The notes: generated from the letters alone by a model not told the origin. 64,000 bases of DNA from Bradyrhizobium nitroreducens (GCF_002776695.1 NZ_LFJC01000003.1:3548076-3612075), one strand, 5' to 3'. Positions 8,410 through 17,588 are shown, counted from the first letter of the stretch. Numbers and translations are program-made.

Positions 8410-10410
8410 GTGGCAACGCGAGCTAAGAAAACCGCCAAGGGCAAGAAGGCTACGAAGAAGGCCGCCGAGAAAACCGCCAAGAAGGCCGTGAAAGCGCTTG
8501 CGCGCAAAGCCGCCAAGAAGGTCAAGAAGGCCAAGAAAGCTACCGGCAAGAAGGGCGTGAAGAAGAGCGTCGCGAAGTCGGCACAGGGAGCCGGCAAGAA
8601 GGCTGCAAAGAAGCAGGTCGTCGCCAAGAAGGCAGTGAAGAAAGCGGCCAAGAAGCCAGCCGAGAAACCGGCCAAGAAAGCAGCGAAGGCTCCGGCGGAG
8701 ACAGTAGCCAAGACGGCAAAGGCCACTGCACCTGCTGCGATCGCGGCGCCGGCTGCCGTCGTCGTGCCGCCGAAGGCTGCCAAGCCCAAAGTGTCGAAGC
8801 CCCAGGTGCGGCCTGCGCCGAAGCCCGTCGCAGCTCCGCAAGCCGCCGCGCCCATTGCCGCCCCGGCGCGCGACAACGTCTTCTACATCACGACCGCAAT
8901 CGCTTACCCCAACGGCAGCCCGCATATCGGCCATGCCTATGAGGCGATCGCGACAGACGTGCTGGCGCGTTTTGCCCGGCTCGACGGCAAGGACGTGTTC
9001 TTCCTGACCGGCACCGACGAGCACGGACAGAAGATGGTGCAGACGGCGGCCGGCGAGGGCATGTCCGCCGCAGCCCTCGCGACCCGCAATGCCGGCCGCT
9101 TCAAGGAGATGGACCAGCGCCTGAACGTGTCGTTCGATCGCTTCATCCGCACCACCGAGGAGCAGCATCATCGCTCCAGCCAGGAGATCTGGCGGCGTAT
9201 GGAAGCGAACGGGGACATCTACGCCGACACCTATGCGGGCTGGTACTCGGTCCGTGACGAAGCCTATTACGCCGAGGACGAGACACGCGTGAACGACGAC
9301 GGCGTCAGGCTCGGCCCGCAGGGAACGCCGGTCGAATGGGTCGAGGAGAAGAGCTATTTCTTCCGCCTCTCGGCGTATCAGGACAAGCTGCTCAAGCTCT
9401 ATGCGGATCATCCTGATTTCATCGGCCCGGACTCCCGCAAGAATGAGGTGGTGAGCTTCGTCAGAGGCGGCCTGCGCGATCTCTCGATCTCGCGCACCAC
9501 GTTCGACTGGGGCGTCAAGGTGCCCGGCGATGAGGATCACGTGATGTATGTCTGGGTCGACGCGCTGACCAACTACATCACCGGCGTCGGCTTCCCCGAC
9601 GAGAGCGACAAGAACTGGCGCTATTGGCCGGCCGATGTGCACATCATCGGCAAGGACATCATCCGTTTCCACGCGGTGTATTGGCCGGCGTTCCTGCTGT
9701 CGGCCGGCATCCCGCTGCCGAAGCGGGTCTATGCCCACGGCTTCCTGTTCAGCAGAGGCGAGAAGATGTCGAAGTCGGTCGGCAACGTCGTCGACCCCTT
9801 CAACCTCGCCGACCAGTACGGCGTCGATCAGGTGCGCTATTTCTTCCTGCGCGAGGTGCCGTTCGGCCAGGACGGCAACTACAACCACGAGGCCATCGTG
9901 GCACGCATCAACGCCGACCTCGCCAACGATCTCGGCAATCTGGCGCAGCGTTCACTGTCGATGATCGCCAAGCAACTTGGCGGCGTGCTGCCCGAGCCCG
10001 GCGAATTCAGCGACAACGACAAGGCGATCCTGGCGATGGCCGACGGCATGGTGGCCGCATCGCGCGAGGCCATGGCAACGCAGCAGATCCATCACTGGCT
10101 CAACGCCGTGTGGGCCGTGGTCGCGGAGGCCAACCGCTATTTCGCGGGCGAGGCGCCGTGGGCGCTCGCCAAGACCGATCCCATCAGGCAGAAAACGGTG
10201 CTCTATGTCACCGCCGAAGTCGTGCGCCAGATCGCGATCCTGGCCCAGCCGGCGATGCCGGCCGCTTCGGGCAAGCTGCTCGACAGCCTCGGTGTCCCCG
10301 AATCCGAGCGCACCTTCGCCATGCTCGGCGGGGCCAAGCGGATCGCGCCGGGCTCGACGCTGCCTGCGCCGACGCCGGCATTCCCGCGCTATATCGAGCC
10401 CACGGCTTAA
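8410..10410 (+). CDS. metG: Methionyl-tRNA synthetase with lysine/alanine-rich N-terminal tail
   Basis: A 666-residue methionine-tRNA ligase that charges tRNA-Met. Catalytic signatures are HIGH at residues 172-175 (PHIGHAYEA) and KMSKS near 452-456 (GEKMSKSVGN). The segment after GWYSVRDEAYY lacks the zinc-knuckle cysteines, as in the shorter metal-free subtype. There is no C-terminal EMAP-like tRNA-binding domain. Unusually, the first 153 residues precede the catalytic core (DNVFYITTAIAYPNG) and consist of KKA/AKK repeats then an Ala/Pro-rich linker, like histone H1 C-terminal tails. The GTG at 8410 follows an AAAGGA site, and the reading frame and codon use are continuous, so the tail appears to be translated. 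Confidence 0.93.
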   Translation: MATRAKKTAKGKKATKKAAEKTAKKAVKALARKAAKKVKKAKKATGKKGVKKSVAKSAQGAGKKAAKKQVVAKKAVKKAAKKPAEKPAKKAAKAPAETVAKTAKATAPAAIAAPAAVVVPPKAAKPKVSKPQVRPAPKPVAAPQAAAPIAAPARDNVFYITTAIAYPNGSPHIGHAYEAIATDVLARFARLDGKDVFFLTGTDEHGQKMVQTAAGEGMSAAALATRNAGRFKEMDQRLNVSFDRFIRTTEEQHHRSSQEIWRRMEANGDIYADTYAGWYSVRDEAYYAEDETRVNDDGVRLGPQGTPVEWVEEKSYFFRLSAYQDKLLKLYADHPDFIGPDSRKNEVVSFVRGGLRDLSISRTTFDWGVKVPGDEDHVMYVWVDALTNYITGVGFPDESDKNWRYWPADVHIIGKDIIRFHAVYWPAFLLSAGIPLPKRVYAHGFLFSRGEKMSKSVGNVVDPFNLADQYGVDQVRYFFLREVPFGQDGNYNHEAIVARINADLANDLGNLAQRSLSMIAKQLGGVLPEPGEFSDNDKAILAMADGMVAASREAMATQQIHHWLNAVWAVVAEANRYFAGEAPWALAKTDPIRQKTVLYVTAEVVRQIAILAQPAMPAASGKLLDSLGVPESERTFAMLGGAKRIAPGSTLPAPTPAFPRYIEPTA

Positions 10411-10430
10411 ACACTACTCAGAGACTCGGC

Positions 10431-10444
10431 GCCGGGCGCCCGGC
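10431..10444 (+). terminator. GC-rich palindrome after metG, possible terminator
   Basis: GCCGGGCGCCCGGC is a perfect 14-bp palindrome starting 20 bp after the metG stop. It could form a 5-bp stem with a 4-base loop. No T-run follows, so it is at best a weak intrinsic terminator. It would separate metG from the kinase gene, which has its own FNR-type box. Confidence 0.35.
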
Positions 10445-10566
10445 CTTACGCTTGCCTGGGAGGGCTTGCGCGGGATGCCGGGACCTCTGCAGCCCCTTGC
10501 TGACAGGTATTTAGATGGGCGGCTAGCCGCGCGACCGACGCCGCGCACGCGATTCGATTCGTGTCA

Positions 10567-10580
10567 TTGATCCAGATCAA
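10567..10580. promoter_or_regulatory. FNR/FixK-type box, TTGATCCAGATCAA
   Basis: A perfect dyad TTGAT-CCAG-ATCAA matching the FNR/Anr/FixK consensus TTGAT-N4-ATCAA at every fixed base. Its centre is about 60 bp before the TTG start of the histidine kinase. If it acts at -41.5, transcription would start near 10615. This suggests induction at low oxygen by a FixK2-, FNR- or NnrR-type regulator. The assignment is from sequence alone. Confidence 0.8.
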
Positions 10581-10633
10581 TGCAACTTCAGCGCCGGACT
10601 CTGCTTTTCGCACCTGGGCAAGATAGGTGAGAA

Positions 10634-12688
10634 TTGGGTCCACCGGATATCAAGGACGACGGCAAGTCGCCAAAAAAGCTTGGGAGGTCGCGCAGACCCG
10701 GATTTTGGCAGCGACTGCTTAACCTGAGTTGGGGGCAGGGACCGGCTCATCGAGACCGCATAGCGGCCGATTTGCGCGAAAGCGAAGCGAGGTTCAGAGG
10801 GGTCCTGGCGGCCAGTCCGGACGCCGTTATCATGATCAGCGCCGCTGGCGTGATCGAATTCGCCAGCGACCGCGTCACCGACATTTTCGGATACGCGCCC
10901 GACGAGCTTGTCGGCAGCTCGATCGAGGTGCTGATCCCAGAACGATTTCGCGGCGAACACTCCTATCAGCTCAAGGCTTATTTCCGGAAGCCGACCTCCC
11001 GAATGATGGGTGGTGGATTGCTGCTGTATGGGCGTCGTAAAAACACGACGGAATTCCCGGCCGAGATCAGCATCAGTCCGATCATTTTGGCCGACCGGTA
11101 TGCCGCGATCGCTGCAGTGAGGGACGTTTCCAGCCGCAGAACTCTCGAAGCGCTCCAGCAAGGAGCAGCGGAAGCCTTGCGCGAGAGCGAGGAGCGCCTA
11201 AGATATTTCATCAAATACTCACCCGCCGCGATCGCGATGCTCGATAATGAGCTGCGTTACATCGTCTACAGCGACCGCTGGCTGGTCGACTACGGTCTCC
11301 TTGGGCGCGATCTGCGCGGGCTGTCACATTATGAAGTCTTTCCCGAAATTCCGGAACGCTGGCGCGCGATTCACCGCCGCGCCCTTGCGGGCGAGACGCT
11401 TCATGCCGACGAGGATTCGTTCACGAGATCCGACGGACGGCTGCAATGGCTGCGCTGGGAGGTGCGCCCCTGGTTCGATGCGCTCGGCAACATCGGCGGC
11501 GTCGCCTTCCTGACGGAGGACATCACGGACCGCAAGCGAATCGAAGCGCAACTCGCACAGGCGCAGAAGATGGAAGCTATCGGCCAGTTGACTGGCGGCA
11601 TCGCCCATGACTTCAACAATCTGCTGACCGTCGTCCTCGGCAACGCAGAGGTCCTCAAGCAGGAGATCAATAGCGACGAACTTCGCAAGCTGGTCGAGCC
11701 GATCATCGCCGCTGCCGAGCGCGGCGCGAGCCTGACGCAACTGATGCTCGCCTACGCGCGCCGCCAGGCGCTCGAGCCCAGCACGTTCGATCTGAATGAG
11801 GTCGTGACGCACATGAACGCGCTGCTGCGGCGTACCATCGGCGAGAATGTCGAAGTCGAACTTCGACTTGCGAAGTCATTGTGGAGCGTGACCGCCGATA
11901 TCCGTCAAACCGAGACTGCCATTCTCAATATCGTCCTCAATGCGCGCGATGCGATGCCGCAGGGTGGCAAGCTGACGATCGAGACGGCCAATGTCGATCT
12001 CTCGGACGATTATGCCGCGCACAACTTGGAGGTCAATCCAGGCCAGTACGTCATGGTGGCCTTGTCCGACACGGGCAGCGGCATCGCCCCGGAGATGCGT
12101 AACCGCATTTTCGAGCCGTTCTTTACGACCAAGCCGGTCGGCAAGGGGACGGGACTCGGACTCAGCATGGTGTATGGCTTCGTCAAACAGACGGGCGGAC
12201 ACATCCAGGTCTACAGCGAAGTCGGCCACGGCACGTGCATCAAGATCTATTTGCCGCGCGCCGAAGCCGGCGCGACGACCGGTGTCCCGTCTTCACAAGC
12301 TCCGGAACCAACCGCGACCGGCTCTGAATCCATTCTCGTCGTCGAGGACGATCCTCACGTGCGGATGTTTGCCGTCCAGCAATTGCGTCGCCTGGGCTAT
12401 CGGGTGACGGAGGCCGCCGACGGACCGTCCGCGCTCCTTGAGGTTTCGCGTTCCGGAGCGCCCGATCTGTTGTTCACGGACGTCGTGATGTCTGGCGGCA
12501 TGACAGGACGTGAACTCGCGGAACGGATCGGACAGAGCTTCCCAGGCATTCGGGTTCTGTTCACCTCGGGCTATACCGAGAACTCGATCGTCCATCATGG
12601 TCGGCTCGATGCCGGGGTGCATCTGCTGCAAAAACCCTACAGGAGCGACAAGCTGGCGCAGAAGGTGCGCGAGGCACTGGACCTCTGA
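10634..12688 (+). CDS. PAS-domain hybrid sensor histidine kinase / response regulator
   Basis: A 684-residue soluble hybrid kinase with no membrane segment. PAS 1 covers about residues 46-168 and PAS 2 about 185-302. The HisKA domain carries the phospho-acceptor His325 (GGIAHDFNNLL). The ATPase domain has the N-box (NIVLNARDAM), DTGSGI and GTGLGLSM. A C-terminal receiver spans about 565-683, with acidic pocket D572/D573, phospho-acceptor D616 and K667. PAS 1 resembles the FixL PAS but lacks the histidine expected as heme ligand (TSRMMGGG replaces the PHIIGIG segment). The TTG start has an AGGTGAG site; no other good start is close. It sits between metG and tatD, behind a perfect FNR box. The output partner is unknown. 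Confidence 0.9.
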   Translation: MGPPDIKDDGKSPKKLGRSRRPGFWQRLLNLSWGQGPAHRDRIAADLRESEARFRGVLAASPDAVIMISAAGVIEFASDRVTDIFGYAPDELVGSSIEVLIPERFRGEHSYQLKAYFRKPTSRMMGGGLLLYGRRKNTTEFPAEISISPIILADRYAAIAAVRDVSSRRTLEALQQGAAEALRESEERLRYFIKYSPAAIAMLDNELRYIVYSDRWLVDYGLLGRDLRGLSHYEVFPEIPERWRAIHRRALAGETLHADEDSFTRSDGRLQWLRWEVRPWFDALGNIGGVAFLTEDITDRKRIEAQLAQAQKMEAIGQLTGGIAHDFNNLLTVVLGNAEVLKQEINSDELRKLVEPIIAAAERGASLTQLMLAYARRQALEPSTFDLNEVVTHMNALLRRTIGENVEVELRLAKSLWSVTADIRQTETAILNIVLNARDAMPQGGKLTIETANVDLSDDYAAHNLEVNPGQYVMVALSDTGSGIAPEMRNRIFEPFFTTKPVGKGTGLGLSMVYGFVKQTGGHIQVYSEVGHGTCIKIYLPRAEAGATTGVPSSQAPEPTATGSESILVVEDDPHVRMFAVQQLRRLGYRVTEAADGPSALLEVSRSGAPDLLFTDVVMSGGMTGRELAERIGQSFPGIRVLFTSGYTENSIVHHGRLDAGVHLLQKPYRSDKLAQKVREALDL

Positions 12689-12873
12689 TCCTGATTGCCC
12701 ACGGCGCTTGGCCGCGCAGGAACCGGCCGGAGCGCGCGATCGGCGGTCCGGTTGACGTCTCCTCGCACTAGCCCTACCTGTGAGTTGAGGCCCCCGTCGA
12801 CAGCCATCCAGCACCGTCGAAGGTCGGGACCGCGGACGGCCGACCTCTGGGTTTTGGAAAGCGACGCTCGATA

Positions 12874-13650
12874 ATGCTTGTCGACAGCCACTGCCATCTG
12901 GATTTCCCCGATTTTGCGGAGGATCTCGACGGGATCGTGTCGCGAGCGCGCGCGGCCGGCATCGGTCGCATGGTCACGATCTCGACTCGGGTGCGAAAGC
13001 TCGATCAGCTCCTAGCCATCTCTGAGCGCTACGACGACGTCTACTGCTCGGTCGGCACTCATCCGCACCACGCGGATGAGGAGGACGGCATTTCGCCGGA
13101 CGAGCTGATCTCGCTCTCGCGGCATCCCAAGGTCGTCGCGCTCGGCGAGGCCGGGCTCGACTATTTCTACGACAACGGCTCGCCGGAAGCGCAGGCGAGG
13201 GGCTTTCGCGCCCACATCGCCGCCGCCCGCGCCACCGGCCTGCCGCTGGTGATCCACACCCGCGAAGCTGACGAGGACTGCGCCCGCATCCTGGAAGACG
13301 AGGCGGCAAAGGGTTCGTTTCGCGCCGTGCTGCATTGTTACACGGGCGGGCGTGAGCTGGCGCTGAAGGCGGTGTCGCTCGGGCTCTATGTCGGATTCAC
13401 GGGAATCCTGACCTTCAAGAAGTCGGAAGCCTTGCGCGCGCTTGCTGCCGAATTGCCATCCGATCGCATCCTGGTCGAAACGGACTCGCCCTATCTTGCG
13501 CCGGGCAAGTTCCGCGGCAAACGCAACGAGCCGGCCTATGTGATCGAGGTCGCAAAGGTGCTGGCCGAGACACGCAGCGTGTCGCTCGATGAAATCTCGC
13601 GTCAGACCACCGAGAATTTCTTCCGCCTGTTCTCGAAGGTGAAAGCTTGA
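12874..13650 (+). CDS. tatD: TatD-family metal-dependent hydrolase (DNase-like)
   Basis: A 258-residue TatD-family TIM-barrel hydrolase. Metal-binding signatures are DSHCHLD at residues 4-10, GEAGLDYFYD, VIHTREADED, HCYTGG and ETDSPYLAPGKFRGKRNEP. Characterised members are 3'-5' exonucleases or DNases; the exact role here is not known. It begins 185 bp after the kinase gene and is followed after 13 bp by the metallo-beta-lactamase gene. This tatD-MBL pair normally follows metG in alphaproteobacteria. Confidence 0.93.
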   Translation: MLVDSHCHLDFPDFAEDLDGIVSRARAAGIGRMVTISTRVRKLDQLLAISERYDDVYCSVGTHPHHADEEDGISPDELISLSRHPKVVALGEAGLDYFYDNGSPEAQARGFRAHIAAARATGLPLVIHTREADEDCARILEDEAAKGSFRAVLHCYTGGRELALKAVSLGLYVGFTGILTFKKSEALRALAAELPSDRILVETDSPYLAPGKFRGKRNEPAYVIEVAKVLAETRSVSLDEISRQTTENFFRLFSKVKA

Positions 13651-13663
13651 AATTGGGAGCCGC

Positions 13664-14461
13664 ATGGCGCTGACGCTGACGATCCTGGGCTGCGGCTCCT
13701 CCGCCGGCGTACCGCGCCCGGCGCTCGGTTGGGGCGCCTGCGATCCCAACAATCCCAAGAACCGCCGTCGCCGCTGCTCGCTGCTGGTGGAGCGGACCTC
13801 CGAGCACGGCACCACACGCATCGTGATCGACACCTCGCCGGATCTGCGCGAGCAATTGCTTTCGACCAATGTCGACCACATCGACGCGGTTTTCTTGACG
13901 CACGAGCACGCCGACCAGACCCACGGCATGGACGATCTGCGTTCGGTCGTGATGCATATGCGCCGCCGCATCCCGACCTACTTCAACCAGTCGACCGCCA
14001 AGGACATCATGGCGCGGTTCTCCTATTGCTTCATCTCGCCGGAGGGCAGCGACTACCCGCCGATCCTGACGCGGCATTCGATCGAGGCGGGCGAGAGCCA
14101 GATCATCCTGGGGAAGGGCGGCGCGGTGACGATGACGGCGTTCCTGGTTCAGCACGGCGCCATTCCCGCGCTCGGCTATCGTATCGGAGACGCCGCCTAC
14201 ACGCCCGACCTCAATGACATCCCGCGCGAGAGCTGGGGTGCACTGGAGAATCTCGACCTCTGGATCGTCGACGGGCTGCGCTACACCAACCATGTCAGCC
14301 ATTTCAGCATCAACGACGCGCTGTCCTGGATCGAGCGGTTCAAGCCGAAGCGCGCCGTCATCACCAACATGACCGCCGACGTCGACTACGAGGTCATCAG
14401 GCAATCGCTGCCCGCCGGCGTGGTGCCGGCCTATGACGGGCTGCGGCTGGAGACGCGCTGA
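13664..14461 (+). CDS. Metallo-beta-lactamase-fold hydrolase, PhnP-like cyclic phosphodiesterase
   Basis: A 265-residue metallo-beta-lactamase-fold enzyme. The zinc motif HxHxDH is represented by THEHADQTHGMDDLR, with further ligands in VQHG and the late TNHVSHFSI segment. The N-terminus (LTILGCGSSAGVPRP) and the overall plan match the phosphoribosyl 1,2-cyclic phosphodiesterase (PhnP-like) group. No phn genes are present, so phosphonate use is not implied. It lies 13 bp after tatD and is the end of the conserved dac/tmk/holB/metG/tatD region. Confidence 0.88.
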   Translation: MALTLTILGCGSSAGVPRPALGWGACDPNNPKNRRRRCSLLVERTSEHGTTRIVIDTSPDLREQLLSTNVDHIDAVFLTHEHADQTHGMDDLRSVVMHMRRRIPTYFNQSTAKDIMARFSYCFISPEGSDYPPILTRHSIEAGESQIILGKGGAVTMTAFLVQHGAIPALGYRIGDAAYTPDLNDIPRESWGALENLDLWIVDGLRYTNHVSHFSINDALSWIERFKPKRAVITNMTADVDYEVIRQSLPAGVVPAYDGLRLETR

Positions 14462-14640
14462 ACCTGCGGTAGAAATTCCGCCGCACCGCAGGCATAGTCC
14501 TTGCTTGCATCGGCCCCATCATGTTGATCTAACGTCTGAAAGACAGGCGTTGGCCAAGGGCGATATTGAGGCTGGATCGGCGGCGAGCGATGCGTGATCG
14601 CCGGGTCGACCGAAACGCCTCGTATGAAGATGGGGATTGC

Positions 14641-15222
14641 GTGGCAGGGGATGACCTAACGGCTGGGGGACCGGTGCGCCGTGCGCTGGATCTCCTTTAT
14701 CTCGGAGCAGGCTACGCCGCCGGCGTCTTCCTGGTTGCGATCTTTGCGATCATGATGACCATGTCGGTCGGCCGCCAATTTGCGATCAACATTCCCGCCG
14801 GTGACGATTTTGCGTCCTGGTGCATGGCCGCGATGGCCTTTCTCGGCCTGGCGCATACCTTCAAGCGGGGAGAGATGATCCGCGTCGGCTTGCTGCTGGA
14901 ACGGCTGCACGGGCGGACCAAGTGGATCGCGGAGATCGTGGCGCTCGGTATCGCCACCGCCTTCATTCTCTATTTCACCCGCTATGCCGTGCAGATGACC
15001 TACGATTCCTGGCGCTTCAACGATGTGGCGCAGGGTGTGGTCGCGCTTCCGCTCTGGATTCCGCAACTCGGTTTCGCCGGCGGTCTCGCGATCCTGTCGA
15101 TCGCGCTGATCGATGAGATGATCAGCGTCGTCAGTGGCAACCGGCCGAGCTACGAGCTGGGCTCGCCCGACGAGACGCCGGAAGAATTCGTCGAACGCAT
15201 CTCGCAGGGCGGCGGGGGTTGA
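14641..15222 (+). CDS. TRAP transporter small membrane subunit (DctQ family)
   Basis: About 193 residues with four predicted membrane helices: YLGAGYAAGVFLVAIFAIMMTM, a helix around DFASWCMAAMAFLGLAHTF, ALGIATAFILYF and LGFAGGLAILSIALI. The pattern GRQF...GDDFASWCMAAMAFLGLAHTFKRGEMIRV is typical of DctQ. With DctM and DctP it forms a sodium-coupled organic-acid importer. The GTG at 14641 is preferred for length and a nearby GGGG; ATG 14590 and TTG 14566 are alternatives in the same frame. The DctM ATG follows two bases after the stop. Confidence 0.85.
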   Translation: MAGDDLTAGGPVRRALDLLYLGAGYAAGVFLVAIFAIMMTMSVGRQFAINIPAGDDFASWCMAAMAFLGLAHTFKRGEMIRVGLLLERLHGRTKWIAEIVALGIATAFILYFTRYAVQMTYDSWRFNDVAQGVVALPLWIPQLGFAGGLAILSIALIDEMISVVSGNRPSYELGSPDETPEEFVERISQGGGG

Positions 15223-15224
15223 CC

Positions 15225-16538
15225 ATGGCCAATCTTGGCATGATCGAGCTGTCGTTCGTCCTGCTCGGCGTCATGATCCTGCTGCTGGGAAGCGGCGTCT
15301 GGATCGCGGTCTCGCTCGGGCTCGTCGGCTTCGTGGCGATGGCGCTGACGACCAGCTTGCCGCTCGGCGCCGTGCTTGCCACCACCACCTGGAGCGCCAG
15401 CTCGTCGTGGACGCTGGCCGCGCTGCCGCTGTTCATCTGGATGGGGGAGATCCTCTTCCGTACCAAATTGTCGGAAGAAATGTTCCGGGGACTGTCGCCC
15501 TGGGTCCAGTGGCTCCCCGGGCGCCTGACGCATGTCAACGTGATCGGCTGCGGCATCTTCGCCGCCGTCTCGGGATCGTCGGCCGCGACCTGCGCGACGA
15601 TCGGCAAGATCGCGCTGCCCGAACTCGACAAGCGTGGCTACGACAAGGGCTTGAGCCTCGGCTCACTCGCAGGCTCGGGGACCCTCGGTCTCTTGATCCC
15701 GCCCTCGATCCCCATGGTGGTCTACGCGGTCACGGCGAATGTCTCCGTGCTTCAGGTGTTCCTCGGCGGCTTCCTGCCGGGCGTGCTCGTGATGGTGCTC
15801 TATTCGGGCTACATCATCATCTGGTCGCTGCTGAATCCCAACAAGGTTCCGCCGCGCGATCCGCCGATGCTATTCCGGAAGAAGCTGCAGGAGTCGGCGA
15901 AGCTCGCGCCCTGTCTGCTGCTGATCATGGCGGTGTTCCTCTCGCTGGTGCTGGGCTTCGCGACCGCCACGGAATGCGCTGCGTGGGGTGTGACGGGCGC
16001 GCTGCTGCTGGCGTGGTGGAGCGGCACGCTCACGCGCAAGAACTTCCTCGAGAGCATCATGAGCGCGACGCGCCTGACCTGCATGATCATGCTGATCCTG
16101 GCAGGCGCGGCGTACACCACGGCGGCGATGGCCTATACCGGCATTCCGGCCGCACTCGCCACCTGGGTGCAGGGGCAGCAGCTCACGCCGGGCATGCTCG
16201 CGCTGTATCTGAGCATCATGTACATCATCCTCGGCTGCCTGATCGACGGCATCTCGATGATCGTGCTGACCGCCGTCATCGTGCTGCCGATGGTCAAGCA
16301 GGCCGGTCTCGACCTGGTCTGGTTCGGCGTCTACCTCATCATCCACGTCGAGATGGCGCAGATCACGCCGCCGGTCGGCTTCAATCTGTTCGTGCTGCAG
16401 AACATGAGTGGACGCGACACGTTCACGGTTGCGCGCGCGGCATTTCCGTTCTTCGTCCTGCTGCTCGCCGCGGTGTTCATCATCACGGAGTATCCGCAAA
16501 TCGTGATGTTCCTGCCCAAGCTCGCTTTCCCAGACTGA
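15225..16538 (+). CDS. TRAP transporter large membrane subunit (DctM family)
   Basis: A 437-residue, roughly 12-helix permease of the DctM/IT superfamily, forming the translocation channel of the TRAP importer. Family signatures include GSSAATCATIGKIALPEL, GSLAGSGTLGLLIPPSIPMVVYAV and a late HVEMAQITPPVGFNLFVLQ block. The ATG is two bases after the DctQ stop; an in-frame TTG at 15219 is less likely. The binding-protein gene follows 32 bp downstream, so the order is Q-M-P. Confidence 0.92.
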   Translation: MANLGMIELSFVLLGVMILLLGSGVWIAVSLGLVGFVAMALTTSLPLGAVLATTTWSASSSWTLAALPLFIWMGEILFRTKLSEEMFRGLSPWVQWLPGRLTHVNVIGCGIFAAVSGSSAATCATIGKIALPELDKRGYDKGLSLGSLAGSGTLGLLIPPSIPMVVYAVTANVSVLQVFLGGFLPGVLVMVLYSGYIIIWSLLNPNKVPPRDPPMLFRKKLQESAKLAPCLLLIMAVFLSLVLGFATATECAAWGVTGALLLAWWSGTLTRKNFLESIMSATRLTCMIMLILAGAAYTTAAMAYTGIPAALATWVQGQQLTPGMLALYLSIMYIILGCLIDGISMIVLTAVIVLPMVKQAGLDLVWFGVYLIIHVEMAQITPPVGFNLFVLQNMSGRDTFTVARAAFPFFVLLLAAVFIITEYPQIVMFLPKLAFPD

Positions 16539-16570
16539 GCGTAATCAAATCGAATGTGAGGAGAAGTCCG

Positions 16571-17548
16571 ATGATGTCTCGTTTATTGCACGCGTCCTTG
16601 ATCGCGGGCGTTATGGCGATTGCGACCCCCGCCTTGGCCCAAACCAAATGGAATTTGCCGGCGGCATATCCGGCGGACAACCCGCACTCCGAAAATCTCG
16701 TCGCCTTCGCCAAGGATGTCGATGCCGCCACGTCCGGCAAGCTCCAGATCACGGTTCATCCCGGTGCTTCGCTGTTCAAGGCGCCAGATATCAAGCGCGC
16801 GGTGATGACCGGGCAGGCGCAGATGGGCGAGGTGCTGCTCTCGATCCACGAGAACGAGGATCCGCTGTTCGGCATCGACGTCGTCCCGTTCCTGGCGACC
16901 AGCTTCCCGGACGCGATGAAGCTGTATCAGGCCTCCAAGCCTGCGATCGCCAAGAAGCTCGACGCGCAGGGGCTCAAGCTGCTGTTCGTCGTGCCCTGGG
17001 CGCCGCAGGGGGTCTACGTCAACAAGCCGCTCGCCACGGTCGAGGACATGAAGGGCCTGAAATGGCGGGCCTACAATGTCGGTACCGCGCGTATCGGCGA
17101 ACTGGTCGGCGCGCAGTCGGTCACGATCCAGGCGGCGGAATTGCCGCAGGCGCTCGCGACCGGTGTGGTGAATTCTTTCATGTCGTCGGGCGGCACGGGC
17201 TACGACGCGAAGGCGTGGGAGTCGCTGAAGTATTTCTATGACGTGCAGGCCTGGATCCCCAAGGACTACACGTTCGTCAACAAGGCAGCGTTCGAAGCGC
17301 TCGACAAGCCGACCCAGGAGGCGATCCTCAAGGCCGCTGCGACGGCGGAGACCCGCGGCTGGAAGGCCTGGCAGGACAAGAGCACCTGGTACCTCGATCA
17401 GCTCAAGGCGAAAGGCATGAACGTCGAGCCGCCAAGCCCGGCGCTCAAGGCCGGCTTCCAGAAGATCGGCGAGCAGCTCACGGCCGACTGGCTCAAGAAG
17501 GCCGGGGCGGACGGCCAGGCGATCGTCGACGCCTACAAGAAGATGTAA
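16571..17548 (+). CDS. TRAP transporter substrate-binding protein (DctP family)
   Basis: A 325-residue periplasmic binding protein. The signal peptide MMSRLLHASLIAGVMAIATPALA|Q is followed by the DctP fold (WNLPAAYPADNPHSENL, LSIHENEDPLFGIDVVPFL, LKWRAYNVGTARIGELVGAQ). The arginine in KWRAYN is at the usual carboxylate-binding position, so an organic acid is the likely ligand; its identity is unknown. The AGGAG site before the ATG is good. It ends the first TRAP operon and is followed by a stem-loop. Confidence 0.92.
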   Translation: MMSRLLHASLIAGVMAIATPALAQTKWNLPAAYPADNPHSENLVAFAKDVDAATSGKLQITVHPGASLFKAPDIKRAVMTGQAQMGEVLLSIHENEDPLFGIDVVPFLATSFPDAMKLYQASKPAIAKKLDAQGLKLLFVVPWAPQGVYVNKPLATVEDMKGLKWRAYNVGTARIGELVGAQSVTIQAAELPQALATGVVNSFMSSGGTGYDAKAWESLKYFYDVQAWIPKDYTFVNKAAFEALDKPTQEAILKAAATAETRGWKAWQDKSTWYLDQLKAKGMNVEPPSPALKAGFQKIGEQLTADWLKKAGADGQAIVDAYKKM

Positions 17549-17551
17549 GGA

Positions 17552-17569
17552 CGGGCGGCCTTTCGCCCG
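17552..17569 (+). terminator. Stem-loop after the first TRAP operon
   Basis: CGGGCG and CGCCCG form a 6-bp perfect stem around GGCCTTT-derived loop bases, starting 3 bp after the dctP stop. It stands between convergent genes, so it probably ends the TRAP operon. The T-run after it is weak, so the call is moderate. Confidence 0.5.
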
Positions 17570-17588
17570 GCTCGATTTCGAGGCGGGG

